Source: Methanobacterium sp. ERen5 (lineage in GTDB: Archaea > Methanobacteriota > Methanobacteria > Methanobacteriales > Methanobacteriaceae). From it: a DNA stretch of 64,000 nucleotides. Numbering within the stretch: the stretch's first letter is position 1; each line of letters opens with the position of its first letter. The position numbers were made by a program, and so were the translations under genes. The notes below the pieces were generated by a model, which had not been told where the DNA came from, did not search any database, and worked only from the letters and a program-made list of their open reading frames with translations. The DNA is taken from the NCBI GenBank assembly GCA_024167805.1, contig CP099988.1, positions 1,682,001 through 1,746,000 of the forward strand, in the 5' to 3' direction. Below, in pieces: positions 10,633 through 20,134 of the stretch.

Positions 10633-11278
10633 AATCGCAGATGTAGAAATTCAACACGACATCATGGTGGCAAACAGTAAGTTAGCCGGAAGAAATCAGA
10701 AGATCTTGGATGATGCAGATGTATTTTCCGTAGATGTTTTAGGGGCAATAGGATCCGGTAAAACATCACTTATTGAAACTCTCATACAAAAAATGGACCA
10801 CAACATAGGGGTCATTGCCGGGGATGTCATAAGTAAATACGATGCTGGAAGATTTGAGAAGTACGATATTCCAGTTGTGGGTTTAAACACTGGAAAGGAA
10901 TGTCATTTAGATGCCCACCTTGTGAAACATGCATTTGGAGATCTTCCCCTAGATTCCATCGATCTTCTCTTCATTGAAAATGTTGGAAACCTTATATGTC
11001 CAGTTGATTTTGATCTGGGTTCCCACATCAGGATGGTTGTGATAAGTGTCAGTGAAGGTGATGACACAGTTGAAAAACATCCCCTAATATTCCAAAATGC
11101 AGATCTAGTTGTCATCAACAAGGTGGATATAGCAGATGCTGTTGGAGCAGATCAGGATAAAATGGTTGCAGATGTTAAAATATTAAACCCTGATGTGAAG
11201 GTAATTAAAAGCAGCCTTAAAACAGGTCAAGGACTCGATGAAATAATAAGTTCCCTTGAAACTTTCATGAAACAGTAA
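10619..11278 (+). CDS. hypB: Hydrogenase nickel incorporation GTPase HypB
   Basis: GTPase that hands nickel to the hydrogenase large subunit with HypA. It has P-loop GAIGSGKTSL (about residues 43-52), the metal-binding GKECHLDAHL (Cys and His shared between subunits in archaeal HypB), switch region FIENVGNLICP, and NKVD specificity motif. It lacks the histidine-rich N-terminal extension of some bacterial forms, as expected for methanogens. A second ATG two codons in (10625) is an equally possible start. Confidence 0.95.
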   Translation: MKMHKIADVEIQHDIMVANSKLAGRNQKILDDADVFSVDVLGAIGSGKTSLIETLIQKMDHNIGVIAGDVISKYDAGRFEKYDIPVVGLNTGKECHLDAHLVKHAFGDLPLDSIDLLFIENVGNLICPVDFDLGSHIRMVVISVSEGDDTVEKHPLIFQNADLVVINKVDIADAVGADQDKMVADVKILNPDVKVIKSSLKTGQGLDEIISSLETFMKQ

Positions 11279-11297
11279 AAACACGTATTTTACTGTA

Positions 11298-11310
11298 TTA
11301 TTTTTTTTTT
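11298..11310 (+). terminator. Poly-T terminator after hypAB
   Basis: A run of ten T (11301-11310) preceded by ATTA begins 20 bases after the hypB stop. It is a likely intrinsic archaeal terminator. Confidence 0.55.
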
Positions 11311-11368
11311 AAATCAAAAAAATTGTAGTTAAACTAGATAAAAATCTCATTTTGTTCGTTAAAATAAG

Positions 11369-11443
<75 letters not shown>

Positions 11444-11466
11444 GCATATGAACTTTGACGTTGTGC

Positions 11467-11474
11467 TATTTAAA
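11467..11474 (-). promoter_or_regulatory. TATA box for tRNA-Ala
   Basis: On the minus strand TTTAAATA lies 24-31 bases upstream of the tRNA-Ala 5' end. This is the spacing expected if transcription starts at or next to the mature end. Confidence 0.5.
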
Positions 11475-11517
11475 GTTACTGAATTTTTCAAATATTTCCA
11501 AACCCTGGAGGAAGATC

Positions 11518-12006
11518 ATGGATTTAGATATTAGAAACGTTGTTACAGATGATTTTAGGGGAATTGCAAAATTAGCTGAGAACTGTGGGCATATGTCAAC
11601 CATGCCAAGTGCTGTTTACCATTTATTCACAAGACATTTTAAGAAAACATCATTCGTGGTTGAAGACAATTCCAACCACAAAATTCTAGGTTTTCTATTG
11701 GGTTTTATTTCACAGGGCGATCCAGAGGAAAGTTATATCCATCTGTTATGTTTAGATTCTGAGTTGAGGGGTGGTGGAATTGGAAAAATTCTCATGAACC
11801 AATTTGCAGAAACTGTATCTAAAAAGGGCTGTAAAACGATTAAACTAGTAACCAAGCCACACAACACAATATCAATTAACTTCTATCTTAAAATGGGTTT
11901 TAAATCATATAAATCCCCTGAAACATTTGAGTCAGACGGTTTAAATGTTTATAAAGATTTTGATGGGCTTGATCAAGACAAAATTATATTTATCAAATCG
12001 CTGTGA
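11518..12006 (+). CDS. GNAT-family N-acetyltransferase
   Basis: A 162-residue GCN5-related acetyltransferase. The acetyl-CoA pyrophosphate-binding loop is LRGGGIGKILM (about residues 83-93), matching the Q/RxxGxG/A motif, and the C-terminal NFYLKMGFKSY is the usual end of the fold. The substrate is unknown. ATG at 11518 is chosen because GGAGGAAG lies just upstream; a longer in-frame version would run into the tRNA promoter. Confidence 0.8.
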   Translation: MDLDIRNVVTDDFRGIAKLAENCGHMSTMPSAVYHLFTRHFKKTSFVVEDNSNHKILGFLLGFISQGDPEESYIHLLCLDSELRGGGIGKILMNQFAETVSKKGCKTIKLVTKPHNTISINFYLKMGFKSYKSPETFESDGLNVYKDFDGLDQDKIIFIKSL

Positions 12007-12146
12007 AAAAGTCATAAAGTTATTAAAATATAATATATAGATTAGATCATCGACTAAGCTAATCTTTACAATTTCGCCTGAAAAACTCCAGAGTTAAGTG
12101 GGCAGAATTTTAAAGAAATATTTATCATTATAAATGGAGGAATTCT

Positions 12147-12608
12147 ATGAAAAAAGCTTTAATACTTTTAGGATGTCCTGAAGCACCTTCACAAACCCCT
12201 CTGGCAGTTTATACTACTTACAAACTCAAAGAAATAGGGTATGAAGTCACTGTAGCCAGCACACCATCTGCAATGAAGCTGCTGGAAGTTTCAGATCCAG
12301 AAAGTTTCTATGTAACGAACAAGGTAGATATAGAATCTTGTCTTGATAACTTGAAGGAAAAGGAGTACGATTTGCTGTTTGGTTTTGTTCATAAAGATGC
12401 TGCAACGGCCTACTTCGTTACATTCTACCATATTTTAAACACAAAATCTGTGGCTTTGGTATTTGAAAAGGATATTGAACTGCTTGAAAAGTTTATAAAA
12501 GATGTCCAGGAAAACACAGATTCAGAAATAATCTCAGCAAGGGCTTACCACAATCCAACACCCCTACGGGTTAAAGTTGACCGTTACATCGAATCACTGG
12601 AGGATTAA
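12147..12608 (+). CDS. DUF1890 methanogen protein (MTH777 type)
   Basis: A 153-residue methanogen-specific protein of unknown function. It starts MKKALILLGCPEAP and keeps a mid-chain motif YDLLFGFVHKDAA, which I recognise as DUF1890. From memory, a structure exists for the Methanothermobacter member MTH777. GGAGGAAT precedes the ATG. It is the first gene of a tight group with DUF1894 (two-base gap), methionine synthase and thymidylate synthase, the same order I recall for MTH777-774. That suggests a role in methyl or corrinoid chemistry, but this is inference from position only. Confidence 0.75.
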   Translation: MKKALILLGCPEAPSQTPLAVYTTYKLKEIGYEVTVASTPSAMKLLEVSDPESFYVTNKVDIESCLDNLKEKEYDLLFGFVHKDAATAYFVTFYHILNTKSVALVFEKDIELLEKFIKDVQENTDSEIISARAYHNPTPLRVKVDRYIESLED

Positions 12609-12610
12609 TC

Positions 12611-12919
12611 ATGTCTTTCTGTTTAGAACAGCACCTGCAACAATCTGAAGACTACAAAATTCTCATTAAAAACACAGGATTTAAAGAAGCTAAAAAGGTG
12701 ATTGAAAAACATTCATCCAAAAAGGTGTATGTGAATGCTGGTGAAAAGATTTTAGGGGCTAGAATAATTGGAATCCCTCCAATACCCATCGGGATAAACG
12801 ATGATGAATCTAAGGTTACATTACCATACACCAAACCCTGTCACGGAACTGCGGTGGTTGAAATTCCACTCGAAAAGGATGAAATAGAAAAGATCAAATC
12901 CTCAGCAATCAAGGATTAA
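12611..12919 (+). CDS. DUF1894 methanogen protein
   Basis: A 102-residue protein of unknown function that I recognise as DUF1894. Features are KVYVNAGEKILGARIIGIPPIPIG in its middle (residues about 38-62) and a C-terminal PCHGTAVVEIP. It has no signal peptide, membrane segment or metal-binding cluster. Its ribosome binding site GGAGG overlaps the end of the DUF1890 gene, so the two are almost certainly made together. Confidence 0.75.
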   Translation: MSFCLEQHLQQSEDYKILIKNTGFKEAKKVIEKHSSKKVYVNAGEKILGARIIGIPPIPIGINDDESKVTLPYTKPCHGTAVVEIPLEKDEIEKIKSSAIKD

Positions 12920-12952
12920 TTTAGATGGAATAAAATTATTAGGATAAAAAAA

Positions 12953-13927
12953 ATGTTAACAACAGTTGTAGGCAGTTACCCTGTAGTTGAAACCCAAAAA
13001 GAAACCTTCAGCACTAAAATTTCAAAACTATTTGGAAGTTACGATGAATTTAAACCATCCCTTGAAACAGCAGTGAAGGATCAGGTGCTGGCAGGTGTGG
13101 ACATCGTGTCTGATGGACAGGTCAGGGGTGACATGGTAGAAATATTCGCCAAAAAACTTCCTGGAATGACGGTTGAAGATGATGTTCCAGGAATCAATGG
13201 AAAGATCAGGGCATTAAATGGATCCATAGGTGCGGCAGATATGAAGCTGGCCATAAAAACTGCTGAAAATATCTCTGAAGATTTCAAAAACAGTGAGCCA
13301 CTCATGGATGGAAACAATCTGAACCATTCGTACAAAGGTGTTAAAGGGATTCTAACAGGACCCACAACTCTTGTTCTCTCAAGCAGAGTACTTGATTTCT
13401 ATAAGAAGGATAACAAATCCAAGATAATCATGGACATGGCACAAGCCCTTAAAAAAGAGGCAAAGGAACTGGAAGCTGCAGGTGCTGGAATGATCCAGAT
13501 AGATGAACCCTTCTTATCAACAGGAATTGCTGATCTTAAGGTTGCAAAGGAAGCCATAAAAACCATCAGTGCAGATCTGAAGGTGCCTGTTGCCATGCAT
13601 GTTTGTGGAGATGTGGGAGAAGTGCTTGGAGACATTCTTAAATTTCCTGTCCAAATTATTGACTGCGAATTTGCAGGTGTTGATTCAAACATTGAAGCTC
13701 TAAAAACAGAGTACAGAGGCTCTAAAAAAATAGGTTTCGGATGTTTAGACACCAAAACCGAAGTTGTAGAAACTGTTGAGCAGGTTTCAAGTCTTGTGAA
13801 GAAGGGCATAGACGTAGTCGGGAAAGAAAACATGATGATCGATCCAGACTGTGGAATGAGAATGCTTTCAAGGGAAATAGCTCAGCTTAAACTTAAAAAA
13901 ATGAAGGAGACAGTGTCATGGCTGTGA
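12953..13927 (+). CDS. Methylcobamide:homocysteine methyltransferase (archaeal core MetE, MesA type)
   Basis: Makes methionine by moving a methyl group from a methylated corrinoid to homocysteine; the Methanothermobacter homologue (MTH775) does this in vitro with methylcobalamin. Only the C-terminal half of bacterial MetE is present (324 residues). The zinc-site residues are all visible: His216 and Cys218 in MHVCGD, Glu239 in CEF, Cys300 in DPDCGMR. The homocysteine-binding Asp lies in QIDEP. It overlaps thyA by 10 bases. Corrinoid supply is represented in the window by cobQ, cbiC and cobA. Confidence 0.88.
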   Translation: MLTTVVGSYPVVETQKETFSTKISKLFGSYDEFKPSLETAVKDQVLAGVDIVSDGQVRGDMVEIFAKKLPGMTVEDDVPGINGKIRALNGSIGAADMKLAIKTAENISEDFKNSEPLMDGNNLNHSYKGVKGILTGPTTLVLSSRVLDFYKKDNKSKIIMDMAQALKKEAKELEAAGAGMIQIDEPFLSTGIADLKVAKEAIKTISADLKVPVAMHVCGDVGEVLGDILKFPVQIIDCEFAGVDSNIEALKTEYRGSKKIGFGCLDTKTEVVETVEQVSSLVKKGIDVVGKENMMIDPDCGMRMLSREIAQLKLKKMKETVSWL

Positions 13928-14535
13928 TGATCAAGGTTCCAACCATAAAAAAAGGATGGGAAACATTAGTAAAGAAAATAATATCAAAGGGTGTAGAAAT
14001 AAAAGATGAAAGGGGTTCTGTTACCAAGGAAATATTGAATACAATTGTAAACGTTACTGATCCATCCAACACAGAATCACCTGAAGGTTACTTTTGGACA
14101 GGTGAAAAGCTGGACAAGTACTCTGAACAATTCTTAAGCGGTGATAAACAAGGTTTTGTATACACCTATGGAAACAGACTCAGAGCACATTTTGGAGGGA
14201 TCGATCAGATTCAAGAAGCAGTGATGCGTCTCAATAATTTTAAAGAATCTAGAAGAGCAATATCAATAACATGGGATCCTTTAGTTGACACCAAGAACGA
14301 TGAAGTTCCATGCATGATGCTGGTGGACTTTAAAATAAGGGACGGTGAACTTCACACAACAGGACTTTGGAGATCACATGATATCTACGGTGCATGGTTT
14401 CCCAATGCAATGGGACTCTCAAACCTGGCCAAATACGTAGCAGAGGAAACAGGATCCAAACTCGGAACTTTGACCATACATTCAATAAGTGCACACATAT
14501 ACGAGGTTAACTTCAAAGAAGCAGAATCTATTTAA
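13918..14535 (+). CDS. thyA: Archaeal thymidylate synthase (ThyA superfamily)
   Basis: A 205-residue ThyA-like enzyme of the short methanogen type, expected to methylate dUMP using a methylene-tetrahydromethanopterin-type donor. The catalytic cysteine is in VPCMMLVDF (about residue 124), followed by RSHDIYGAWFPNAMGL, equivalent to the RSxDxxLGxPFN region of ThyA. It is shorter than bacterial ThyA (about 264) and lacks part of the N-terminal region, normal for this group. Its first codons overlap the methionine synthase stop. A deoxynucleotide hydroxymethylase activity cannot be excluded. Confidence 0.82.
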   Translation: MAVMIKVPTIKKGWETLVKKIISKGVEIKDERGSVTKEILNTIVNVTDPSNTESPEGYFWTGEKLDKYSEQFLSGDKQGFVYTYGNRLRAHFGGIDQIQEAVMRLNNFKESRRAISITWDPLVDTKNDEVPCMMLVDFKIRDGELHTTGLWRSHDIYGAWFPNAMGLSNLAKYVAEETGSKLGTLTIHSISAHIYEVNFKEAESI

Positions 14536-14711
14536 TTACTTCATATTCCCTTTATTTTTAACGATTCAAGCTTGATTGAAATTAATTTTTTAGACCTAAA
14601 CAAAACTAAATCTATTTTACTGTGTACAGTTAAAAATTGAAATCGTAAGTTTAAACACATACAACATCCCAAGTAATTTTAATTTATAATTTAATCTTAA
14701 AAGGTGAAATA

Positions 14712-15674
14712 ATGGTAAGCGTCAATCTCGAAGCAAAAAAAACAGTAGACTACATGATTGAAAATGCAGACGACATAGGCATAGCAGTTTCCAAACTTGA
14801 AAATGGTTCAACAGTTTTGGATTGTGGTGTTAATGTTGCTGGAAGTTTTAAAGCTGGTGAACTTTACACAAAGATCTGTTTAGGTGGACTTGCAGAAGTG
14901 GGAATATCCATCCCTGGAGATCTCTCAGAAAACTTTGCAATTCCTTCTGTTAAAGTAAAAACTAATTTTCCTGCAATCTCCACATTAGGAGCTCAGAAGG
15001 CAGGATGGTCTGTGAGTGTTGGGGATTTCTTTGCACTTGGTTCTGGACCTGCAAGGGCTCTTGCACTGAAACCTGCAGAAACATATGAAGAAATTGATTA
15101 CAAGGATGATGCTGACATTGCAATACTAACACTTGAAGCTGACAAGTTACCTGGAGAAGATGTTGCAGACAACATAGCATCTGCATGCGGTGTTAAATCA
15201 GAGGATGTTTACCTCCTAGTTGCACCAACATCATCACTCGTGGGATCCATTCAGATCGCTGGAAGGGTGGTTGAAAACGGTACATACAAGATGCTTGAAT
15301 TTTTAAAGTTCGATGTGAAAAAGGTTAAACACGCAGCAGGAATAGCTCCAATTGCACCAATAGACCCAGATGGACTTAAAGCAATGGGAAAAACCAATGA
15401 TGCAGTTCTATTCGGCGGAAGAACCTACTACTACGTGGAATCTGAAGAAGGTGACGATATTAAAGCATTAGCAGAACAGTTACCATCCTCATCATCAGAA
15501 GGATATGGAAAACCATTCTTCGATGTCTTTAAAGAAGCAGAATTTGACTTCTACAAAATAGACAAGGGAATGTTTGCACCTGCAGAAGTAGTTATTAACG
15601 ATATGAGAACAGGAGAAACATTCAGGGCTGGAGCAGTTAATGTTGAACTTCTCAAGAAATCCTTCGGAATTTAA
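14712..15674 (+). CDS. mch: Methenyltetrahydromethanopterin cyclohydrolase
   Basis: Central methanogenesis enzyme that converts formyl- to methenyl-tetrahydromethanopterin in the CO2 reduction pathway. The 320-residue protein starts MVSVNLEAKKTVDYMIENAD. It shows GVNVAGSFKAGE, STLGAQKAGWSV, and LGSGPARAL, all typical of Mch. AGGTGA lies four bases before the ATG. I recall mch following thyA (MTH774-MTH773) in Methanothermobacter, which agrees with the order here. Confidence 0.96.
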   Translation: MVSVNLEAKKTVDYMIENADDIGIAVSKLENGSTVLDCGVNVAGSFKAGELYTKICLGGLAEVGISIPGDLSENFAIPSVKVKTNFPAISTLGAQKAGWSVSVGDFFALGSGPARALALKPAETYEEIDYKDDADIAILTLEADKLPGEDVADNIASACGVKSEDVYLLVAPTSSLVGSIQIAGRVVENGTYKMLEFLKFDVKKVKHAAGIAPIAPIDPDGLKAMGKTNDAVLFGGRTYYYVESEEGDDIKALAEQLPSSSSEGYGKPFFDVFKEAEFDFYKIDKGMFAPAEVVINDMRTGETFRAGAVNVELLKKSFGI

Positions 15675-15750
15675 GGTATTTTAAACCTTTAAATTCTGTT
15701 TATTTTTATTCTTTTTACAGTCAAATCCAATGAGCATCAAACATTTATAA

Positions 15751-16230
<480 letters not shown>

Positions 16231-16616
16231 GGATTTAAAAATCCAATTTTCCTAGATGCACATCTATTTTTAACATAATACTGATTCTAAGCTTTTTTAG
16301 AACAGATGAACATATCAGTAGTATCATTTAAACAAATATGATACATTATCTGCAGATAAATCAGCTATTGGGCGATGGGATTTTAAAGAAAACGCTCGAG
16401 ACTATGTAATTGGTGTTACAGCCATGAATTTGAATGGAATATTAATAACATATATTTGAAAGATTTCAAATGGCTTAAAGAGGTTACTATTCCCGAATAA
16501 CTATTAAAAAATGTCTAAAACTATTGATTTAAACCTTATTCTACTTCATGGTTGATAAAGTTATATGAATTGAAGAACATAAAATAAGGTGTGTATAAAA
16601 AAATAGAGGTGGTAAT
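16231..16616. other. Intergenic region, nothing recognised
   Basis: 386 AT-rich bases between ribC and a carboxymuconolactone decarboxylase-family gene. There are T-rich stretches after ribC but no tRNA, reading frame with start signal, or strong repeat that I can see. Confidence 0.5.
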
Positions 16617-16937
16617 ATGAAGGAAGAAGTATTTTTCAGCAAGGGCATGAAGCATGTTAAAGAAGATTATCCTGATCTTTACGAGGCAAGTATATTACTG
16701 AACGATGTTTGTTACACCGGTAAAACTCTAGACTACAAAACCCAGAAACTGGTCGCAATTGGAATAGCAGCAGCTGCATCTGATGACAGGGCAGTAAAAA
16801 AACAGATACTCAGCGGTATGGCTGAACTTGGAATAACCAGGGATGAAGTAGTGGATGTTCTAAGGGTAGTGCTTTTATTAGCCGGTAAACCTGCATTTAC
16901 CAAGGGTATGAATGCTCTATACAAGATCAAAGAGTAA
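16617..16937 (+). CDS. Carboxymuconolactone decarboxylase-family (AhpD-like) protein
   Basis: A 106-residue all-helical protein of the CMD family. The core pattern is LDYKTQKLVAIGIAAAASDDRAV followed by EVVDVLRVVLLLAGKPAF. Family members include the AhpD alkylhydroperoxidase partner, whose CxxC motif is absent here (only one Cys, in CYTGKTL), so thiol peroxidase chemistry is doubtful. GAGGTGG precedes the ATG. It stands alone. A second, longer CMD-family gene lies at 42853-43230. Confidence 0.8.
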   Translation: MKEEVFFSKGMKHVKEDYPDLYEASILLNDVCYTGKTLDYKTQKLVAIGIAAAASDDRAVKKQILSGMAELGITRDEVVDVLRVVLLLAGKPAFTKGMNALYKIKE

Positions 16938-17096
16938 GATTTAGAAATTAAATTTCTTTTTTAAGTCCCATCCCTGCCTGTGAAATTTAATTGGGGAATG
17001 TGGATAGTAATCTTTTTAAACTAAGTTGATCAATAGTGATCACCGCCAGTTTTGGCGATTAAATAATTGACTAAAACTTGATTGCTTACATTGAAG

Positions 17097-17106
17097 TTAT
17101 ATAAAA
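17097..17106 (+). promoter_or_regulatory. TATA box heading the L15e/exosome superoperon
   Basis: TTATATAAAA lies 67 bases before the L15e start, placing transcription start near 17125 and leaving a leader of about 45 bases with GAGGTG at its end. Palindromes TTGATCAA (17026-17033), TGATCA (17037-17042) and hairpin CGCCA-GTTT-TGGCG (17044-17057) lie upstream of the box and could be regulator sites. Confidence 0.5.
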
Positions 17107-17172
17107 CTTTTTTTGGGATACGTAAAACCATCCCATGGATGTGGCGCAAGCTGAACAAAGAGGTGTAATTTA

Positions 17173-17718
17173 ATGTACAAATATATAAGGGACGCATGGA
17201 AAAACCCAAGCGAATCCTATGTTAAAGAATTAATGCAATCTCGTGCTCCTGTTTGGAGAAGAGAAAGTGTTATTAACAGAATTGACAGGCCAACCAGAAT
17301 TGACAGAGCAAGATCCTTAGGTTACAAAGCCAAAAAAGGTTATGTAGTCGTACGAACCAGAGTTCGTAGAGGTGGAATGCGTAAATCAAGATTCACAGCA
17401 GGAAGGAAACCAAAGAGAATGGGTGTAAAGAAGATCACACCAAAGAAATCCATCCAGAGAATTGCTGAAGAAAGGGTTGCCAGAAAATACCCGAACCTAG
17501 AAGTATTAAACTCATACTGGTTATGGGAAGATGGAAAATTCAAATTCTACGAAGTAATTCTTGTAGATCCTAACCACCCTTCCATAAAAAGTGATTCTAA
17601 AATCAACTGGATTTGTGAACCTCAGCATACCAACAGAGTATTCAGAGGACTCACCAGTGCAGGTAAGAAGTCAAGAGGACTTCGAGGTAAAGGTAAAGGG
17701 GCCGAAAAGGTACGATAA
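17173..17718 (+). CDS. rpl15e: Ribosomal protein L15e
   Basis: Archaeal and eukaryotic large-subunit ribosomal protein. The 181-residue basic protein starts [14 protein letters not shown], contains [30 protein letters not shown], and ends in the usual [12 protein letters not shown] tail. GAGGTG precedes the ATG. It is the first gene of a long run of RNA-processing genes, matching the archaeal exosome superoperon known from comparative genomics. Four bases separate it from the next gene. Confidence 0.97.
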   Translation: MYKYIRDAWKNPSESYVKELMQSRAPVWRRESVINRIDRPTRIDRARSLGYKAKKGYVVVRTRVRRGGMRKSRFTAGRKPKRMGVKKITPKKSIQRIAEERVARKYPNLEVLNSYWLWEDGKFKFYEVILVDPNHPSIKSDSKINWICEPQHTNRVFRGLTSAGKKSRGLRGKGKGAEKVR

Positions 17719-17721
17719 GGT

Positions 17722-18140
17722 ATGATCCATAACATTTCTTACAGAGCATTTGTTTATGGAACTGAAAGTAAGGAAAAAGTGTTAGAAGCAATTTCAACAC
17801 TTTTTCCAAATTCATCCCCTCAATGTGAAGCAACAGAGGGGTATTATAAAAATCAAGTTCTAATTTTACACGACAAGATCGATAAGAAAAAATCGATCAA
17901 AGAGTTTGTTGAATTACTATCTTCAATGGATGATCCAGCAAAGAAAAGGATTATCAATCAATTAGAAGATAAAATGGATGATTATGGAAATTTATTTCTA
18001 CGTTTCGATAAGCAGAGAGCATATCAGGGCGATCTGAAGGTTGTTGAACATGGTGATTCCATCCATACAAAAATTAAGATAGCAGCCTATCCAGCGAAAA
18101 AAAGGTGGCATTGGAAATTGGAAGGAAATTATTCGACTAA
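17722..18140 (+). CDS. COG1325 exosome-linked RNA-binding protein (one-base deletion removes its stop)
   Basis: A predicted RNA-binding protein of the family next to RNase P and exosome genes in archaea. The text starts MIHNISYRAFVYGTE and reaches VKIAAYP-like IKIAAYPAKK. The A run at 18097-18103 lacks one A. With eight A the protein continues KKVALEIGRKLFD and stops at 18138-18140, giving about 139 residues. As sequenced, the frame instead runs on into the RNase P gene, producing a false fusion up to 18849. I place two separate genes here. Confidence 0.75.
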
Positions 18141-18849
18141 AAAGAATTACAGGGAAAATTTTTACGATCTAAATATCAGTGGAAACAAAGGTATCGTTCA
18201 AGAGGCTGAGAGATTAGGATTTGCCGGTGTTTCCCTGACCTACAATTTTGATGATTACAACTCAGAAATTTCAAAGGAATATGATGAACTCAAACATGAA
18301 AGCAACATACTCATGAGGAACTGCCTTGAAATCAACTGTAAAAATCCTGAAGAACTGAAGAAGAAAGTTCGAAAATCCCGAAAAATAGCCGACATAGTAT
18401 TGGTAAGGGGTGGGGATAACAGGATAAACAGGGCAGCCTGTGAAGACAGAAATGTGGATATACTTTCACAACCCTACAGGAACAGGAGGGACAGTGGAAT
18501 GAATCATGTTCTCGCAAGGAAAGCGGCTGAGAACGATGTTGCAGTTGAGATCAATCTGTCGAGTTTTTTGAAAACCAATTTAAGATACAGGCACAGGATA
18601 GTAAGTCAGTTCAGACACATCATGGCCCTCAAACGAAAGTACGGTTTTTCTGTGATTATAACGAGCGGCGCAAGATCAAGCTACGATCAAAGAAATCCCC
18701 TGGATATATTTGCCCTTTCAAACTGTTTTGGCATGACTGAAAACGAATCCTTCGAAGCACTCTCAATCATTCCCCAACACATAATAGACAGAAATGATAA
18801 CAGGGATAATTTTGTCTTGGATGGAGTAAGAACAGTTGTAGAGTTGTAA
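18118..18849 (+). CDS. rnp3: RNase P protein component 3 (Rpp30)
   Basis: Archaeal Rpp30 homologue; with Pop5, Rpp21, Rpp29 and RNA it forms RNase P, which trims tRNA 5' leaders. The sequence FYDLNISGNK, EAERLGFAGVSLTYNF, VLVRGGDNRINRAACE and the C-terminal SGARSSYDQRNPLDIFAL belong to this family. The start is uncertain. The only good in-frame candidate is TTG at 18118, with GGTGG about nine bases before, overlapping the end of the COG1325 gene; a further hidden indel near 18150 could have removed an ATG nearer FYDLN. About 243 residues. Confidence 0.85.
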   Translation: MEGNYSTKKNYRENFYDLNISGNKGIVQEAERLGFAGVSLTYNFDDYNSEISKEYDELKHESNILMRNCLEINCKNPEELKKKVRKSRKIADIVLVRGGDNRINRAACEDRNVDILSQPYRNRRDSGMNHVLARKAAENDVAVEINLSSFLKTNLRYRHRIVSQFRHIMALKRKYGFSVIITSGARSSYDQRNPLDIFALSNCFGMTENESFEALSIIPQHIIDRNDNRDNFVLDGVRTVVEL

Positions 18850-18887
18850 ACACTCAAACGAATAATACTCATAAAGAATTGATTGCA

Positions 18888-19277
18888 ATGAATCAAAAAC
18901 TCAAAATACTGCCCCCAACCATGAGGGATAAAAAGCGTTACATAGCTTTTGAATTAATTTTTCAGGGGCATATGACTAGGGAAGATGTTATAGATACCAT
19001 AATTGAAGGTTCCCTATATTTGTATGGTGCATGTGGAACTGGAAAGTTCGATATATGGGTGGTTAAACTATGGAAATGTGGAAAAAATACCAGTCCCCAT
19101 GGAAACCCAGATGAAAACTACATGCGGGGAATAATACGCTGCAGAAGAGAAGAAGTTGATTCTGTTAGAGCCGTACTTCCAACAATAACAAGATTCCGGG
19201 GTAAACACGTGGTTTTCCATACTCTGGGAATTTCTGGAACAATTAAATCTGCAATAAAAAACTTTATTAAACTATAA
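18888..19277 (+). CDS. rnp2: RNase P protein component 2 (Pop5)
   Basis: Archaeal Pop5, which pairs with Rpp30 in RNase P. Features are MRDKKRYIAFEL near the start, LYGACGTGKFDIWVVKLW in the middle, GIIRCRREEVDSVRAVL and FHTLGISGTIKSA at the end, with about 129 residues. ATG at 18888 is preferred to a TTG three codons upstream; no clear ribosome binding site supports either. It sits directly after rnp3, as in other Euryarchaeota. Confidence 0.9.
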   Translation: MNQKLKILPPTMRDKKRYIAFELIFQGHMTREDVIDTIIEGSLYLYGACGTGKFDIWVVKLWKCGKNTSPHGNPDENYMRGIIRCRREEVDSVRAVLPTITRFRGKHVVFHTLGISGTIKSAIKNFIKL

Positions 19278-19382
19278 AGATAAGATGAAATAAAAGATTA
19301 ATAGTTTATAACAATTAGGTTTAGAATTATTTTAAGATTATAAATTCATTTTTTAGAAAAAAACTTTTAGTGAGGTATATGT

Positions 19383-20132
19383 ATGCAACCGTTTCAAGGA
19401 GCAGGATACGATAGGGCTATAACTGTATTTAGTCCGGATGGAAGGTTATTTCAGGTTGAATATGCTAGGGAAGCTGTTAAGCGAGGTACAACTTCTTTAG
19501 GTGTTAAATCAGTTGAAGGCATAGTACTGGTGGTTGATAAAAGACCCACAAGTAAACTCGTAGAGCCTAAATCCATCGAGAAGATATTCCAGATCGACGA
19601 CCATATTGGAGCAGCTACCTCTGGGCTGGTGGCAGATGCAAGGGCACTGGTTGAAAAGGCAAGAATGGAATCTCAGATTAACAAGATCACCTACAACGAA
19701 CCAATAAGGATTGATGGTCTTGCTAAGAAAATATGTGATATGAAACAGATGTACACTCAGCATGGGGGAGTAAGGCCCTTTGGTTCAGCACTCATCATAG
19801 GTGGAGTAAATGAATCAGGATGCAAACTATTCGAAACAGATCCAAGTGGTGCATTGATAGAGTACAAGGCCACGGCAATAGGTGCAGGAAGACAGATTGC
19901 AATGGATGAGTTTGAAAAGAAATACACTGAAGACATCAAACTTGATGAAGCAATTGAACTAGCTTTAGATGCTGTTTATGAAGCAACAGAAGGTAAAACA
20001 ACGGTTGAAAGTGTTGAAATTGCCATTATAGATGCTAAGGATAAGAAGTTCCGGAAACTAGCAGACGATGAAATTACCGAGCATGTTGAAGAACTCCTCA
20101 TTAGAAAATCCAAGGAGGAAGAAGAGGAATAG
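19383..20132 (+). CDS. psmA: 20S proteasome alpha subunit
   Basis: Forms the outer heptameric rings of the archaeal proteasome, gating substrate entry. The N-terminal gate [23 protein letters not shown] (about residues 9-31) is complete, and GRLFQVEYA is diagnostic. 249 residues with an acidic C-terminus rich in Glu. The threonine-active beta subunit is not in this window. Two bases separate it from the SBDS gene, in line with the known proteasome-exosome gene linkage. Confidence 0.97.
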   Translation: MQPFQGAGYDRAITVFSPDGRLFQVEYAREAVKRGTTSLGVKSVEGIVLVVDKRPTSKLVEPKSIEKIFQIDDHIGAATSGLVADARALVEKARMESQINKITYNEPIRIDGLAKKICDMKQMYTQHGGVRPFGSALIIGGVNESGCKLFETDPSGALIEYKATAIGAGRQIAMDEFEKKYTEDIKLDEAIELALDAVYEATEGKTTVESVEIAIIDAKDKKFRKLADDEITEHVEELLIRKSKEEEEE

Positions 20133-20134
20133 AC

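Noticed and set aside
17722..18849. A genuine COG1325-Rpp30 fusion protein
   Set aside because: The joining segment fits neither family and a one-base repair of an A run separates both genes with a proper stop.
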